From: Inia geoffrensis
Taxonomy: Eukaryota > Chordata > Mammalia > Artiodactyla > Iniidae
Assembly (NCBI GenBank): GCA_036417435.1
Contig: CM070900.1
Span: forward strand, 30,171,496 to 30,235,495
Reading direction: 5' to 3'
Length of the DNA: 64,000 nucleotides
Shown: one piece after another, positions 1 through 11,491 of the stretch
Layout: each line of letters opens with the position of its first letter
Numbering within the stretch: the stretch's first letter is position 1
Notes under the pieces: model-generated
What the model saw: the letters and a program-made list of their open reading frames with translations, nothing else
Told to the model about the DNA's origin: nothing
The model's database searches: none
Made by a program: the position numbers and the translations under genes

Positions 1-1017
1 CAGGAAGTAGTTAGCAGCAAGCAGCCATTATTAATGGATTCTCTGAAGGACTTTTCTGGAAGCCGGCTGCCTGCTGAGATGAGTGACTTTACCAAAGGGA
101 GCTAGGCTAAGCCTGAACGTGGCTTCCAAGTTCCTTATTGTATCCTTAAGCATGGCCAAACTAAAACAAGTCACATACACCTGGGCAGACAGTGCAGTGC
201 GGCTTCGTTCCATAAGCAGTGGAGCATAATCCAGAGTACACTCCACAGACTCAGTGTGATCCCCATGAAGTACCGTTTCAACTCTTGACAAACTTGACGA
301 GCAGGCGTGTCTGTTAATGTTAATGGGTTTTTGTGTTCATACCCCCTCTATCTCATTTCATTAAAATGTGAGCTATACAAGACCAAGGTCATTGGCTCTT
401 TTACTCACAACCAAATCTCAGTGGCTTAAGTAGGACCTAGTTCATGGTACGGGTTGAATAAATATATGTAGAGTGAATTTATGAGTATCATGAAAAGACA
501 ATCCGTCTTTTGCACAGCTAAGTAGAATCTACGGTGTTGGGGAAAACAAACAAAATCCAAACAAGAACCCTAAGACCTGGAACACATAGCCGTTCATATA
601 GTAACTGCCTTCAGCAGCTCACGGGGGCATTTCCTAGGTTAGAGCTAAATGAGGCGCCAGTTAATGAAGATGACTCCTTGTAAATGTGGCACCCTGACCA
701 CTGTAGACAAAGTTGCAGTGGAACTACATCTAGGACAATGCAAAGGGATAAGCTAGACACACAGGTAGAAAAGCACTTGACTTTTCTTTATCGCATGAAC
801 TAAAATACTATGAAATACCATGCAAAGATGCTGAATTGGTGGCATTGCGTTTTCTGTAAAATATTTCTAATGTATTGCAATAGTTTTGAATATATCCTTT
901 TAGGTTCAATATGACATTTCTCCCAAATATTTTAGAGAAGATTTTTTCCTTCTTCATAACCTTCTTCCTAGCACCATGGAAAGCTTCAGGATCAAAAGAG
1001 AACTGTGGTGATTTTCC
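1..1017. other. Unique AT-rich non-coding DNA
   Basis: No gene is supported here. The stretch around 355-480 ends in a 'gttgaataaatatatg' motif and looks like a decayed L2-type 3' tail, but it is too diverged to be sure. A minus-strand frame of about 100 codons over 31-330 has no ATG start, no good splice acceptor and no family I recognise, so it was not called. Confidence 0.5.
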
Positions 1018-1120
1018 AACTAATTAGTTGCTCTTATTAAAAAGAGCAAGATAATTGATTTTAGGATGCACTACCCCTTATTAAGACCTAATTAAGCTGT
1101 ATATCAAAGACTAATTAAAT
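1018..1120. promoter_or_regulatory. Cluster of TAATTA motifs with a small hairpin
   Basis: Four homeodomain-type core motifs lie within about 100 bases: TAATTA at 1021, ATAATTGAT at 1050, TAATTA at 1089 and TAATTA at 1112. Between the first two is a perfect 8 bp inverted repeat (ttgctctt at 1028-1035, aagagcaa at 1042-1049) with a 6 base loop. AT-rich DNA produces TAATTA by chance, so an enhancer role is only a suggestion. The local density and the hairpin are what is actually seen. Confidence 0.2.
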
Positions 1121-4100
1121 GGCATTATTCCATCTCACTGATGAGTCTTGATGCTTGGTGAATAGATTTGGGTGGTAGATGAATACTCTTGGAATAGATT
1201 TCACAGCCAGACAGATAAATATAGACTGAGAGGCTGAGTAAAGGGAATTTTCGATTATCTAAACCTAACACACTTATTGGTATTTCTTCAGTCTGACAGT
1301 TTGAAATGCACAAAAGGAAACATTTAAATACTAACTCAGCACTGTGGTAGGATGAAGAACAATGAAAGAGCTTCTTTGGAAAACCGAAAATTTAAACATG
1401 CCATTAATCCTTCTAGTGAAATGGTGGACTGGAGAATTGAAGGCATTTGATTTTTGGGGGGTTTCTCTTGATGAGTCAAGCTACTCAGTCTTGATGAACC
1501 TCAGATAAGAACTCAATTACATATGAGTAAAAAAAATCTGAAAACCTGAGATCATTTTTAAAGTTGCCAATCACCATCTTTGCTAAGTTATTCTGTGGAT
1601 CTCAGGGAGAGAAAAGTGGGAGTAGTAAGAGAATATTATCATGGTAAGGAATTTGAATATAGTAAGAGTCCAGAGATTGATGGAGCTGTAGTCCAGCCAA
1701 ATAGAAATTTTTCTTAAAAAATATCTGGAGAGTAAGAGCTATTAATAAGATAAATGTTTTTCAGAATTTTATTCTACACCAGAAATGAATGTTTTTAACA
1801 GCAAATCAACCTCTGGTAAGTCAATATTTTATGTGACAAACAAAACCCTATACCAGCATTTCAAATGTTATGTAAATCCATTCATTGTTTTAATCCCACC
1901 AAGTTAACCTTATGCTGCCAAGGCTGTGTCTTCAAGTCAGTGTCACTGTGACAACAGAAACTCATCATTCCATTTAATCTATGAGGTTACAACCTCCTTG
2001 GATCACGGTGAGTAGTCTCTCAAATTCTTCAGCATTTCATAATGCAAAAGCTTTTGAATAAATCACAAGATATTTGCTGAAACTAATGATTTCACTATAA
2101 AGCTGGGTTCTATTTGATTATCTTTAATAGTTACCTTCCCTGGCAGTACAATAATTTGCAAACAATAACATCAGTCATATGTCACTTTTGCACTCATTAC
2201 TGGCCAAGGTATAACCCCCAGAACCAATAATCCATACTACTGAACATCTAAATTAAATGTCACTCTGTACTAAGTGCAGGTTATTCATTTGAAACTGAAC
2301 TTTTACAACTATAACATATATTTTGAATTATCTGAAGGACATCTACCCTTGAACTCTTTTTGCATTAATACACACAGAGGTGGAAATAGCTGCAACATCA
2401 CTAAGAAAAGCTGTGCAAAGAGAGAATTGAGATCTCTATTACAGAAAAATGAGTAAACAATTTATTTTTAGCTATCTTTACAGGACTCATGGGCAGGAGA
2501 TAAAGGGTTGACTCAAGTATTTCAAGGTTGTCATTCTAGACAACCTAAATCTAACTTTGTTAGATTTAATTGGGTTTATAATATTTAGACTACCTTCTAG
2601 ATGGAACGTCTATTTCGTTTTTCAGTTTCACATAAAATTATGAATTTTAACATAAATTTGGATAATTACATACTGCAAGTGATTGCTGAAAAACAATCAA
2701 TTAGCGACAACTATAATTCTTTTGTTTTGCATTCCATGCTTATTTTTTCTAATAGAGGTGGAACATGATGGAAGAATGAGGATGGGGGGAGTGGTAATTA
2801 ATCTCTCAGGCTTTGTAGCTCAATGGGAACAAATCCTTCATGAGTCTAAACTATGAATCCATAAATCCATAAATCTAATCAACAAAATTAATAAAAGAGT
2901 CTGTGACACATTAAGTTCTCTGAGATCCTTAAAAGAAAAATCTACCAATATTATGGAAGAAATATCAATGGATCATGAAAGACAATGACTCTGATAGAAA
3001 TATTAAGGCAATAAGGAACTAAAGGGCACTTTATGACAACTGCAGACAGCCAGTCCTCTGACAATTGGTTCACAATCACTGAACTGGAAGTGTCCTCATC
3101 TAACTGCCAAGGAAGTGATTACTGTGTGATAGCCTTCAATCTCAGCTCATATGGAAATAGAAAGTCTCAAGATACTAAGGAAAAACATTTCTTTGCACAG
3201 CACACAATAACTCAACATTAAAGACAGAGCAGCCCTTTCCATAGGTGACATATTAGAAGATGAGATAGAGGCTTTAAAATTTCGACCTAAGCTTTGAAAT
3301 ACAATGGTATTCCAGTGCATTAACAATGGATAGGGTGTAACAATAAAAGGAGCTAATCAAAATATGCTTTGGTTTAGGGAAACTGACATTCATTTATGAG
3401 CATTTTGGGAAGTCTGCACGTCCAGATAACAATCAAAGTATAATATGTATGATCTCCTCATTGCCACTGGCTTCTGCTTGGTGACAGAGACAGGTGAGAG
3501 CAGGGTTTGTGCTAGATTTGGGGGGTTTTCACAGCTTGTGCCAGACCAATTGTCAGCACAGCAAATGCAAAGACTCATAAGCCTTATTGATAGCAACTTG
3601 AGTGGGTACTCACCCCCATTCCTGAGACTTGAAGTGACTTGAGGCAAGTAATAAAACTATAAAAAATAAAAGATATGATATTAGAAATGCACTTTAATTT
3701 CTGTTTTAATTGCCGAGTAGAGTGATATTATTTCTTTAAAATGTGTGAGAAGCATATTCTAGACACTGGCTCCTTTATAAGTTCTTTAATCTTTTCCTTT
3801 CTTCTCTTTTTAATTACTTGCCTCATTTCTGCTATTATTGAACTATGAAGCTGAGTTTTAGGAAGCTGGGAAAGAAACGTGGTCTTTTAGCAGATACAGT
3901 AATATTAAAACCTCTTTCAAAGTATCAACTTTACCCTTGTTTTCTTTTCAAAATTCTCTACCACTTTCCCCCCATTACCACCCTGGAATTATATTGGTCA
4001 CTTATTTACGTACACATAGTATCTTCCATCATGACTGCTGATCTCAAGGAATCCATGGTCTTTGCTGCCTAATGCAAAAGGCTTGCATACAGTGTGCATT

Positions 4101-4250
4101 CAATAACCATGGATTGATGGAACAAATGAATGCAAAAATTGCAATAGTCAGTAATGAATATCAGGAAATAAACTTCTAAAGCTGCTTAGCACTGGCTGTG
4201 ATTGGAATATTTCCTTACTTTGGGGAATATGAGAAGCACTGTAAATTTAT
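1121..4250. other. Unique non-coding DNA
   Basis: I see no supported gene or recent mobile element in these three kilobases. Around 4025-4135 the text 'cagtgtgcattcaataac' followed by 'gatggaacaaatga' resembles the end of an L2 element in decayed form. Short open frames at 2274-2456, 3033-3221 and 3390-3647 have no recognisable protein family and are expected by chance. Confidence 0.5.
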
Positions 4251-5125
4251 CCTCTACTCAGTGGTTTTCAAGTTTTTTGAACGTGACTCACATTTGTAAA
4301 ATAGATTTTGCATTATGACCCACAACTTATACAGCTATACACACATAATTCAACACATGAGCCTGTAAATGTACACGCACACATATTATTAGAGCAATAC
4401 AGTAGGCAAAACTCTACAATGCCTCCAATGAATCATGCTTTTGTATAATCCCTACTCACCCTTAGTAAGGACAATACCTGTGAATGACAAGATGCTATGC
4501 ACTTATTAGGTAATATTATATGAAGAGGTAAAGAAAATTTTCAGATATAGTTAAAGTCTCTAGCCCTTAATCAGTTAAATTTAAGTTAATCAAAAGGGAG
4601 ATCATCCTGGGTGGGCCTGGCCTAATCAGGTGATCCCTTTAAACTGAGTATAGAGGTCAGAGACTTGAAGCAGACTCTCTCCTGCTAGCCTTAAAGAAGC
4701 CGGATGTTCTGTATCTGAAAGGAAATGAATTCTTCCACCAACTACCTGATCTGGGAACATAAATGGGTTCTGGTACCAATTCCAGCATGGGGGGAGGGTC
4801 CCCCATACTACCAAGCAACTCTGTAAACACCAGCTTTATGTCCTACAATTCAATTCAGTTCTGACACTATCAGAAGATGACATCAGATTTCACAGGTTAA
4901 GGGTTCAATCTTACAAGACTACCCCCCCCAAACACACGTACACACACACATTTCAGATGCCAGTCACAAGCCGAGGTTGTCATCTATGTGTCTGACCCAA
5001 TGGCTATAAATCAGAGGTTCCCACAACCCCTTCCTTGGGTTCAATTAATTTTCTAGAATGATTCACATAACTCAAGAAACCCATTTACTCATTAGATTGC
5101 TGTCTATTAAAGGATACAACTCAGG

Positions 5126-5304
5126 GGGCTTCCCTGGTGGTGCAGGGGACACAGGTTCGTGCCCCAGTCCGGGAGGATCCCACATGCCGTGGAGCGGCTG
5201 GGCCTGTGAGCCATGGCCGCTGAGCCTGCGCATCCAGAGCCTATGCTCCGCAACGGGAGCAGCCACAGCAGTGAGAGGCCCGAGTACCGCAAAAAAAAAA
5301 AAAA
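5126..5304 (+). mobile_element. CHR SINE, plus strand, lacking the pol III A box
   Basis: This is a tRNA-derived cetartiodactyl CHR SINE ending in a short poly(A) after 'gagtaccgc'. Target-site duplications 'aaaggatacaactcagg' flank it exactly at 5109-5125 and 5302-5318. Compared with the other copies here, 27 bases are missing just after 'cttccctggtgg', probably by deletion between two GCAG microhomologies. That removes the A-box promoter region, while the B-box-like 'ggttcgtgcccc' remains. The copy is therefore unlikely to be transcribed from its own promoter. Confidence 0.92.
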
Positions 5305-5342
5305 GGATACAACTCAGGAACAGCCAGATGGAAGAGATGAAT

Positions 5343-5359
5343 GGGGGGGGGGGGGGGGG
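5343..5359 (+). repeat. Poly(G) run of 17
   Basis: An uninterrupted run of 17 G is followed by C and GGGG. It lies within the nested LTR, whose relatives have a G-rich patch here, so it probably grew by slippage. Its length is a likely sequencing or assembly weak point. Confidence 0.9.
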
Positions 5360-6068
5360 CGGGGAAAGGCACACTTCTCTCCAGGTGCGCCATACTCCTG
5401 GAATCTCCACATGTTCGCCAACCCATAAGTTTTCCATACCCAGACCTCTGGGGGTTTTATGAAGACTTCATTACCTAGCCATGACTGATTAAATCATCAT
5501 TGGCCATTGGTAAGTGATTCACCTCCAGCCCATCTCCCATTCCTGAAGGTCAGGAGGTAGGACTGAAAGTTCCAACCCTCTAATCACATGTTTGGTTCTC
5601 CTGGCAACCAGCCCTAACCTCATCCTTAGGTGGTCCGCAAGTCACCATTAATATAACAAAAGGCATCTTTCGTCATCACTTCGGGAATTCCGGGGTTTTA
5701 GGAGATCTCTGCCAGAAACGCGATGAAGAGCAAATACCTATTTCAATATCTATTTCTTACTATAAATCACAATGTCACAGAAAAGAACACTGAGACTAAG
5801 AGCCAGACACCCCCTTCCCACACCTTTATTGCAGCCTGTGAGACCCTGAGCAGAGGATCCAGCTAACCTGCGCCCCAACACCCAACCAATGGAAACTATG
5901 AGATAATTAATGTTGTCTTAAGCTGCTAAGTTTGTGGTAATTTGTTACACAGTAGCAGAAAACTAGTAAAATCCAACTTCTTTTCTTTTCTAAAAATGCT
6001 GGTCACAGTCACCTAAGTTGACAGCATGTCAAATATATGGGCCACGATCCACATTCTGAAAACCACAG

Positions 6069-6224
6069 CTGTATCTTAAAACCATCTTTCCACGATGCCA
6101 ATATATTTATCACTAGAGGTTCATTCTTTTGAGTCAAAGAATTTCACATACAAAAACTCTCTTAAACATTAAAAGCCATTATCAGCCACTGACATTCTTA
6201 CTTATCAGTATATTTGCTCACTTT
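6069..6224. other. Short unique spacer
   Basis: This stretch between the nested element block and the next ancient repeat shows no feature I can name. Confidence 0.5.
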
Positions 6225-6690
6225 CTAAACATTTGTTGCATGCCAACTATATACCAGGTACTGTACTTGGCATTGATTCACAGTGGTGAACAAAATATAT
6301 ATGAACACTCATCCCTTGGAACTTAAAGTCGGAGAGTTGGGGAGGAACATAAAAAGAAATAAACAGAGCCAAATATATATTTACAGTTACTCAATAAATA
6401 TTTATTAAGGACTCTTTCAAATACTGAACATGTATTTATTTGAGAGGCTAATCATGTAACAAATAAGATGAACATTATACAATCCATATTTTGAAGAGCT
6501 ACAATATCTAATGGGAACTATAATATTTGAATACAAATAAGTATTCCACAATAATTATGTACTTGGTATAAAGAAAACAAAAGATATAGCATAGGGTAAT
6601 AAACTCTACCCAGGAAATTGAGGGAGGGAGTCAGAGAAGAGGTGACATCTTATGTGAAACCTGAGGGTGGGAGGGGTCTGCAAACTATCT
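6225..6690 (+). repeat. Ancient interspersed repeat (L2-like)
   Basis: Motifs such as 'accaggtactgtacttggc', 'cagtggtgaacaaaat', 'catcccttggaactta' and later 'gaagaggtgacatcttatg' keep the order of a very old, widespread mammalian repeat often grouped with L2-type sequences. Divergence is high and the family assignment is uncertain. Confidence 0.45.
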
Positions 6691-6820
6691 CCAGGGGTGA
6701 AGAACTTTACATGTACCTTGTGACACTTTTTTAGGTTTTGTTGAGGAATTTGGGCTTTGAGGAAATTCAAATTATTGAAATTTTTTGTTTGTTTAAAACA
6801 GGATTGTAACATAAAGTTTT

Positions 6821-7030
6821 TTGTTTGTTTGTTTTTTGTTTTTGCGGTACGCGGGCATCTCACTGTTGTGGCCTCTCCCGTTGTGGAGCACAGGTTCCGG
6901 ACGCGCAGGCCCAGAGGCCATGGCTCACGGGCCGCTGCGTGGCATGTGGGATCTTCCCGGACCGGGGCACGAACCCGTGTCCCCTGCATCGGCAGGCAGA
7001 CTCCCAACCACTGCACCACCAGGGAATCCC
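6821..7030 (-). mobile_element. CHR SINE, minus strand
   Basis: Read on the minus strand it starts 'gggattccctggtggtgcag', passes the B-box-like 'ggttcgtgccccggtccgg' and ends '...cccgcgtaccgc' with an A-rich tail (the T-rich stretch from 6821). Target-site duplications 'aacataaagtttt' lie at 6808-6820 and 7031-7043, perfect over 13 bases. Long open frames across it in several frames are artefacts of its GC-rich sequence. Confidence 0.95.
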
Positions 7031-7167
7031 AACATAAAGTTTTATCCCTGAAACACAAACTGAGTTGTGTGAAATGAGCACGACCAGCACAAACAGAATA
7101 CAGGTCAGTGATAAGTCAGATAAGTTCCAAAGGAGTAGCGGTATGGTGAGATGAAGAATTAGAAATA

Positions 7168-7209
7168 GAATTAGAAATAACCAAAAATTAGAATTAGAAA
7201 TAACCAAAA
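7168..7209 (+). repeat. Short tandem duplication of 19 bases
   Basis: The string 'gaattagaaataaccaaaa' occurs at 7168-7186 and again at 7191-7209, a 23 base period. It is a simple local duplication with no other known meaning. Confidence 0.85.
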
Positions 7210-8945
7210 GGACTGGTTATGTCCTAAGATATAAGTTATATATTGGTTATTTTCTAAGACAGGACTGAAGTAGAAAACTTAAGCTAACCAAATGGATTGA
7301 AATGACAATAACTACCTAGGTGGGAGGAGTCCAAGCAGGGCTTTATATATTTTTCAAAGGATAGTCCTAAATCAAGCACTAACACTCCCGTATAAATCAT
7401 GCTGCTCTACAGCCCAGTCGGAATGGTTCCACTACTGTTAAAAGAGTTAACACCCTTCTCCTTTACTTTCCTATTTATAACATTGCAAATGCTGGGAACA
7501 GAATAACCACAGAAACAAGGTCAAAATAAATATCACATAGTTTATGCTGTATCTGTTTATGGGGTCTGTTTCTTAGGTCTCTTTTAGAGCCTATTTATCT
7601 TTGTTTTACACACGATTCTAATAAGCTTTCTTGTTTTCTTTCCTAAACTAGAGAAAGCGAGAAGGACCATATTGTGCCTTTCAAACAATGCTACTGTCGA
7701 TTTTCAAAGGCTTTGCATTTTATTCTATAAGGAGGAATCTTAAAAATCTTTGATGTGGGGAGAAATTAGCTTTACCTATGCTCCAAAGAAAAATTATTAC
7801 AAGAAAAAAATCAATTTTCTTCTTAAATAAATTAATTTTATTTCCAGTGGATAGAAAAATATGAACTAGTTGTTTGGTATTTAGCTCAGGGTACTGTTTT
7901 CTGGTGGTACTCCACTCCTTTGCAACAGAAAATAGGGTCTCATGAAGAATTCTGAATATGATCACCTCCAAAAATGATAATATTTGATGATACCAATATG
8001 CTTTTATTCAGGCTTTAATAATGTTTAAAGGGGTTTCTACTTCTATCCTATTGAATTTTTTTAAAAAGGAACTATGTTTTTAGAGGTGGAAGAATACCAG
8101 ATCGAAAGAATCACTATCTAAATAATTCACATCATAAAAATAGCACTGCTAAAAGCTTAACTGAGGCTGTTTCTCCTCTGCAGACCAAAGGCGATTCTAA
8201 AAAAAGAACAGCTCTAGATGCTTATTGGTTCCGAATATAATGATTGCTAACATTCAACCATGTTAGAAAGCATGGACAGCTGAATTAGACCTCTAACATC
8301 TCAATGTTAGAATTTTGACCTCGATCAAGAGATGTGTAGCTAAGCCTGAAATTCTTTTAAAATAATTCCCTGTTGCTCATGGCTTCAGGATCATAATTCA
8401 TTTGGTTTTTTAAAGCAGATTTTCACTATTAAGAAATGCAAATATTGACTATGAAAAATGAAAGCATTAATTTAATATCATTTAAATTCACACAGTGTTC
8501 TGGCCATACAAAATTAATCATTCAGACCATCTTATTCTATTCCACCAAATAATTTTCATAATAAATGTTAAAATTCTTATATCTTATTCTGAATCCAAGT
8601 AAGCGTAGGATGTATAAAAATGGTCACAGGACCTTTTTTTTTTTTTTTTAAGTCTTTAAGCATAAGTTAATGGATCAAGCAAAACAGGATATGTCTGGAT
8701 CCAAAGATTTAATTATAACTCAATGTGAAGCTACTGTAGCTTTGTTCTAATGAAAGAAAATGTAAGGACTTTAGCTCATAGGAGATGTTATATATATATC
8801 ATAATATAAGAGTGTGTCTTGGTCATTTAAATTATATATGACAATTATTCATTCAGTCAAGATTTACTAAGCATGCAAAGCTTAGGTGAAAAGAACAAAC
8901 AAAACAAACCAAAATATATGTGAGAGAAAACCTGAGAAGCAGAAG
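7210..8945. other. Unique AT-rich non-coding DNA
   Basis: No gene or recognisable mobile element is visible. A run of 16 T lies at 8634-8649. Minor AT-rich stretches are present around 8789-8800. Confidence 0.5.
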
Positions 8946-8950
8946 AAAAA

Positions 8951-8982
8951 AATATATATATATATACACACACACATATATA
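8951..8982 (+). repeat. (AT)n(AC)n(AT)n microsatellite
   Basis: Alternating AT dinucleotides run into AC dinucleotides and back into AT. This is an ordinary compound microsatellite. Confidence 0.9.
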
Positions 8983-9289
8983 GCAACAGTAGGTCTCTTT
9001 CCAAGAGAGTCTATAGCCTGCCTTTACTTGTATACCAATGGATTACTTTTATACCAATGGGCAGTTGTGAATTATTTACAATGTTGAGCATCAAATATAA
9101 TGGACTATTTCACTTTGTTTATCATTGCTTTGATGTACTTTTTTTGCTTTATAGCATTTCTGACAAATATAATTTTTCTCCCTTTGGAAAACTTACTTTG
9201 GGACAGTTGTTAAAAATAGTGTCCCATTCCCCTGCATTATGGTAGTTCTGCCCTCATGTACACTTATGGATTTACTACTCAGGAGTAGC

Positions 9290-9480
9290 TACCAGATAAA
9301 GAAGTTGTATAATTTGCCCAGTAATGAAATTTCTCTGTGCCTTAATTTTCTATCTGTGAAATGAGGATTCTATCACTTACTTAAGACCGTTGTTTTAACA
9401 ATGAAATAGAATACATTTTGTACTGCATATAGCACAGAGTCTGGCACATGGTAAGTGCTTTATAAACATTATTTACTAGT
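9290..9480 (+). repeat. MIR SINE fragment
   Basis: The core and tail order of MIR is visible: 'ttctctgtgccttaattttc', 'tatctgtgaaatgagga', 'gcacagagtctggcacatgg' and 'taagtgctttataaacatta'. MIR is an ancient tRNA-derived SINE common to mammals. A CHR SINE has inserted at its 3' edge. Confidence 0.75.
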
Positions 9481-9484
9481 AATA

Positions 9485-9486
<2 letters not shown>

Positions 9487-9515
<29 letters not shown>

Positions 9516-9707
9516 CTGGAACGTGGGCCTCTCACTGTTGTGGCCTCTCCCGTTGCGGAGCACAGGCTCCGGCCACACAGGCTCAGTGGCCATGGCTCAC
9601 GGGCCTAGCCGCTCCGCGGCATGTGGGATCTTCCCGGACCGGGGCACGAACCCGTGTCCCCTGCATCGGCAGGCGGACTCTCAACTACTGCGCCACCAGG
9701 GAAGCCC
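9487..9707 (-). mobile_element. CHR SINE, minus strand
   Basis: On the minus strand it begins 'gggcttccctggtggcgcag' and ends with a tail of about 30 A (the T-run from 9487). Target-site duplications 'tagtaatagtattttt' occur at 9477-9492 (overlapping the tail) and 9708-9723. The head and B-box region are complete, and the long uninterrupted tail suggests a fairly young copy. It lies at the edge of a MIR. Confidence 0.95.
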
Positions 9708-9723
9708 TAGTAATAGTATTTTT

Positions 9724-10589
9724 ATGATAATAAGGCATCTGGCCTCAAGTAGTTCACCATTTGTAAGGAAACCAGACATGTGCGCAGTGAAGTAGCAACA
9801 CTTGTACGTTTAATGAAGACGAATTCAAACATATACCACAGGAGGTAGAGACTTTTTTTTTTTAACTCTACCACTTCCCCTCCCTCCTTTAAATTAAATT
9901 TTAGTTTCCATTCTCCCCTAAAGGAAATCATAGATAAAATAATAAGAGAAGTTAATTTTGTATTTTAAAACCTATCAAGGACCTGGTTTAGGTGACTTAA
10001 GTTTTCCCCCTTTGCCATGTAACCTTTCACTCTTCCAAGCTAAAGGGATGGACCATAATTATCTATTTCCAGCAATGGATCCAGCCATAGGATTTGCTTT
10101 AGACAACAGAATGAGATAAAACCAGCAGTGTGACAGTTACAAGCCTGAGGCCTAAGAGGCTCCTTTGTTCTATTTGCCCTCTTAGGGTTCTGTCTTCTCC
10201 ATGAGAAGATCACTTCAGCAATCAGGTCTTAAGAACAAAGAGACACGTGGAACAGAGTGACCATAGCTGAAAAGCGTCGCCCAACCTAGAAAAAGCCAGT
10301 GTCCAGCCTGCAGAGATATGTGTCAATTATGTGCTTAACATCATATGCCACTGAGGTTTATGTTTGTTTGCTTTGCAATTTCAATGTAGAAAAGCTCATC
10401 AATACAAAGGTTCCAATTTGTGGGGGTATTAAAATTAAGTTTTACTTTTTAAAAATAACTTTTCATTTTTTCAAATCACTGCCTCTAATCATACTGCTCA
10501 ACGTCTTCCTTCCATGATCCCATGACTTACCAGGCATCTTGGGCAAATTCTATAAACTCTCTTCATTCATATATTAAAAAACAAACACA
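9724..10589. other. Non-coding DNA upstream of L1
   Basis: No gene is supported. The part from about 9990 to 10300 has the feel of an old interspersed repeat ('tgaggcctaagaggctcc', 'cttctccatgagaagatcac'), but I cannot name the family. Confidence 0.45.
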
Positions 10590-11491
10590 TTGGAACCAAG
10601 ATGGCAGAGTAGAAGGACGTGCTCTCACTCCCTCTTGTAAGAACACCAGAATCACAACTAGCTGCTGGACAATCATTGACAGGAAGACACAGGAACTCAC
10701 CAAAAAAGATAACCAACATCGAAAGACAAAGGAGAAGCCACAATGAGGTGGTAGGAGGGACGCAATCACAGCAAAATCAAATCCCATAACTGCTGCGTGG
10801 GTGACTCACAGACTGGAGAACACTTATACCACAGAAGTCCACCCACTGGAGTGAAGGTTCTGAGCCCCACGTCAGGCTTCCCAACCTGGGGGTGATCTAG
10901 CAAAGGGAGGAGGAATTCCTAGACAATCAGACGTTGAAGGCTAGAGGGATTTGACTGCAGGGCTTCGACAATACTGGTGGAAACAGAGACTCCACCCTTG
11001 GAGGGCACACACAAAGTAGTGTGTGCTCCAGGGGAAGGAGCAGTGAAACCAGGGGAGACTAAACCAGACCTACCTGCAAGTGTTGGAGGGTCTCCTGCAG
11101 AGGTGGGAGGCGGCTGTGGCTCACGATGGGGACAAGAACACTGGCAGCAGAAGTTCTAGGAAGTACTCCTAGTACTCCAGACTCCAAGAGTCTTCCATTA
11201 GCCCCACCAAAGAGCCCAGGTAGGCTTCAGTGTTGGGTTGCCTCAGGCCAAAGAACCATCAGGGAGGGAACCCAGCCCAACCCATCAGAAGTCAAACGGA
11301 TTAAAGTTTTACGGAGCTCTGTCCACCAGAGCAACACTCAGCTCTACCCATCACCAGTCCCTCCCATCAGAAAACCTGCACAAGCCTCTTAAGATAGCCT
11401 CATCCACCAGAGAGCAGACAGCAGAAGCAAGAAGAACTACAACCCTGCAGCCTGTGGAAGAAAAACCACATTCACAGAAAGATAAGACAAC
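10590..11491 (+). promoter_or_regulatory. L1 5' UTR (decayed promoter region)
   Basis: This is the leader of the plus-strand L1, from the 'aagatggcagagtag' start to the ORF1 initiation codon. L1 leaders carry an internal pol II promoter. Here that is inferred only from position and family. Open frames across it are not proteins. Confidence 0.75.

Larger units (their letters stand above)
4845..5780 (+). mobile_element. Second LTR-like repeat nested in the MaLR-like LTR
   Basis: The sequence has the order of motifs seen in an ancient mammalian ERV LTR: 'gccagtcacaagccgaggt', 'ttgctgtctattaaagga', 'gccatgactgattaaatc', 'tcattggccattggtaagtg', 'gttccaaccctctaatcaca' and 'ataaatcacaatgtcacag' near its end. 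A CHR SINE sits inside it at 5126-5304. It interrupts the LTR described at 4440-5972, so it is younger than that element. No open reading frame is relevant. The exact family is not assigned. Confidence 0.5.
4440..5972 (+). mobile_element. MaLR-like solo LTR, split by a later insertion
   Basis: The left part (about 4440-4840) contains 'gtgggcctggcctaatcagg' and 'gaggtcagagacttgaag'. The right part (about 5785-5972) contains 'cctgtgagaccctgagcag', 'gctgctaagtttgtggtaat' and ends 'agcagaaaactagta'. These are landmark strings of mammalian apparent-LTR (MaLR/MLT-type) repeats read in the sense direction. The two parts belong to one LTR interrupted by a second LTR. It has no coding content. The family name rests on recall of consensus motifs and is tentative. 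Confidence 0.55.
4259..6068 (+). mobile_element. hAT-Charlie-type DNA transposon relic, interrupted
   Basis: The left end begins 'cagtggttttcaag', a typical hAT-Charlie terminal inverted repeat, and continues with 'gactcacatttg' and 'attatgacccacaac', as in mammalian Charlie-type non-autonomous elements. The matching right end is at about 6035-6068: 'gggccacgatccacattc' followed by 'tgaaaaccacag', the inverted form of the left end. The middle is displaced by later LTR and SINE insertions. No transposase remains. The 8 bp target duplication is not clean, so the exact borders are approximate. Confidence 0.6.

Noticed and set aside
31..330. Minus-strand frame of about 100 codons at the window edge
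   Set aside because: It has no ATG at the proposed start, a pyrimidine-poor acceptor, and a peptide with no recognisable family. It could be a truncated exon or repeat, but nothing supports it.
3445..3647. Overlapping plus and minus frames of 65 and 85 codons
   Set aside because: No recognisable protein, no splice context and normal intergenic composition.
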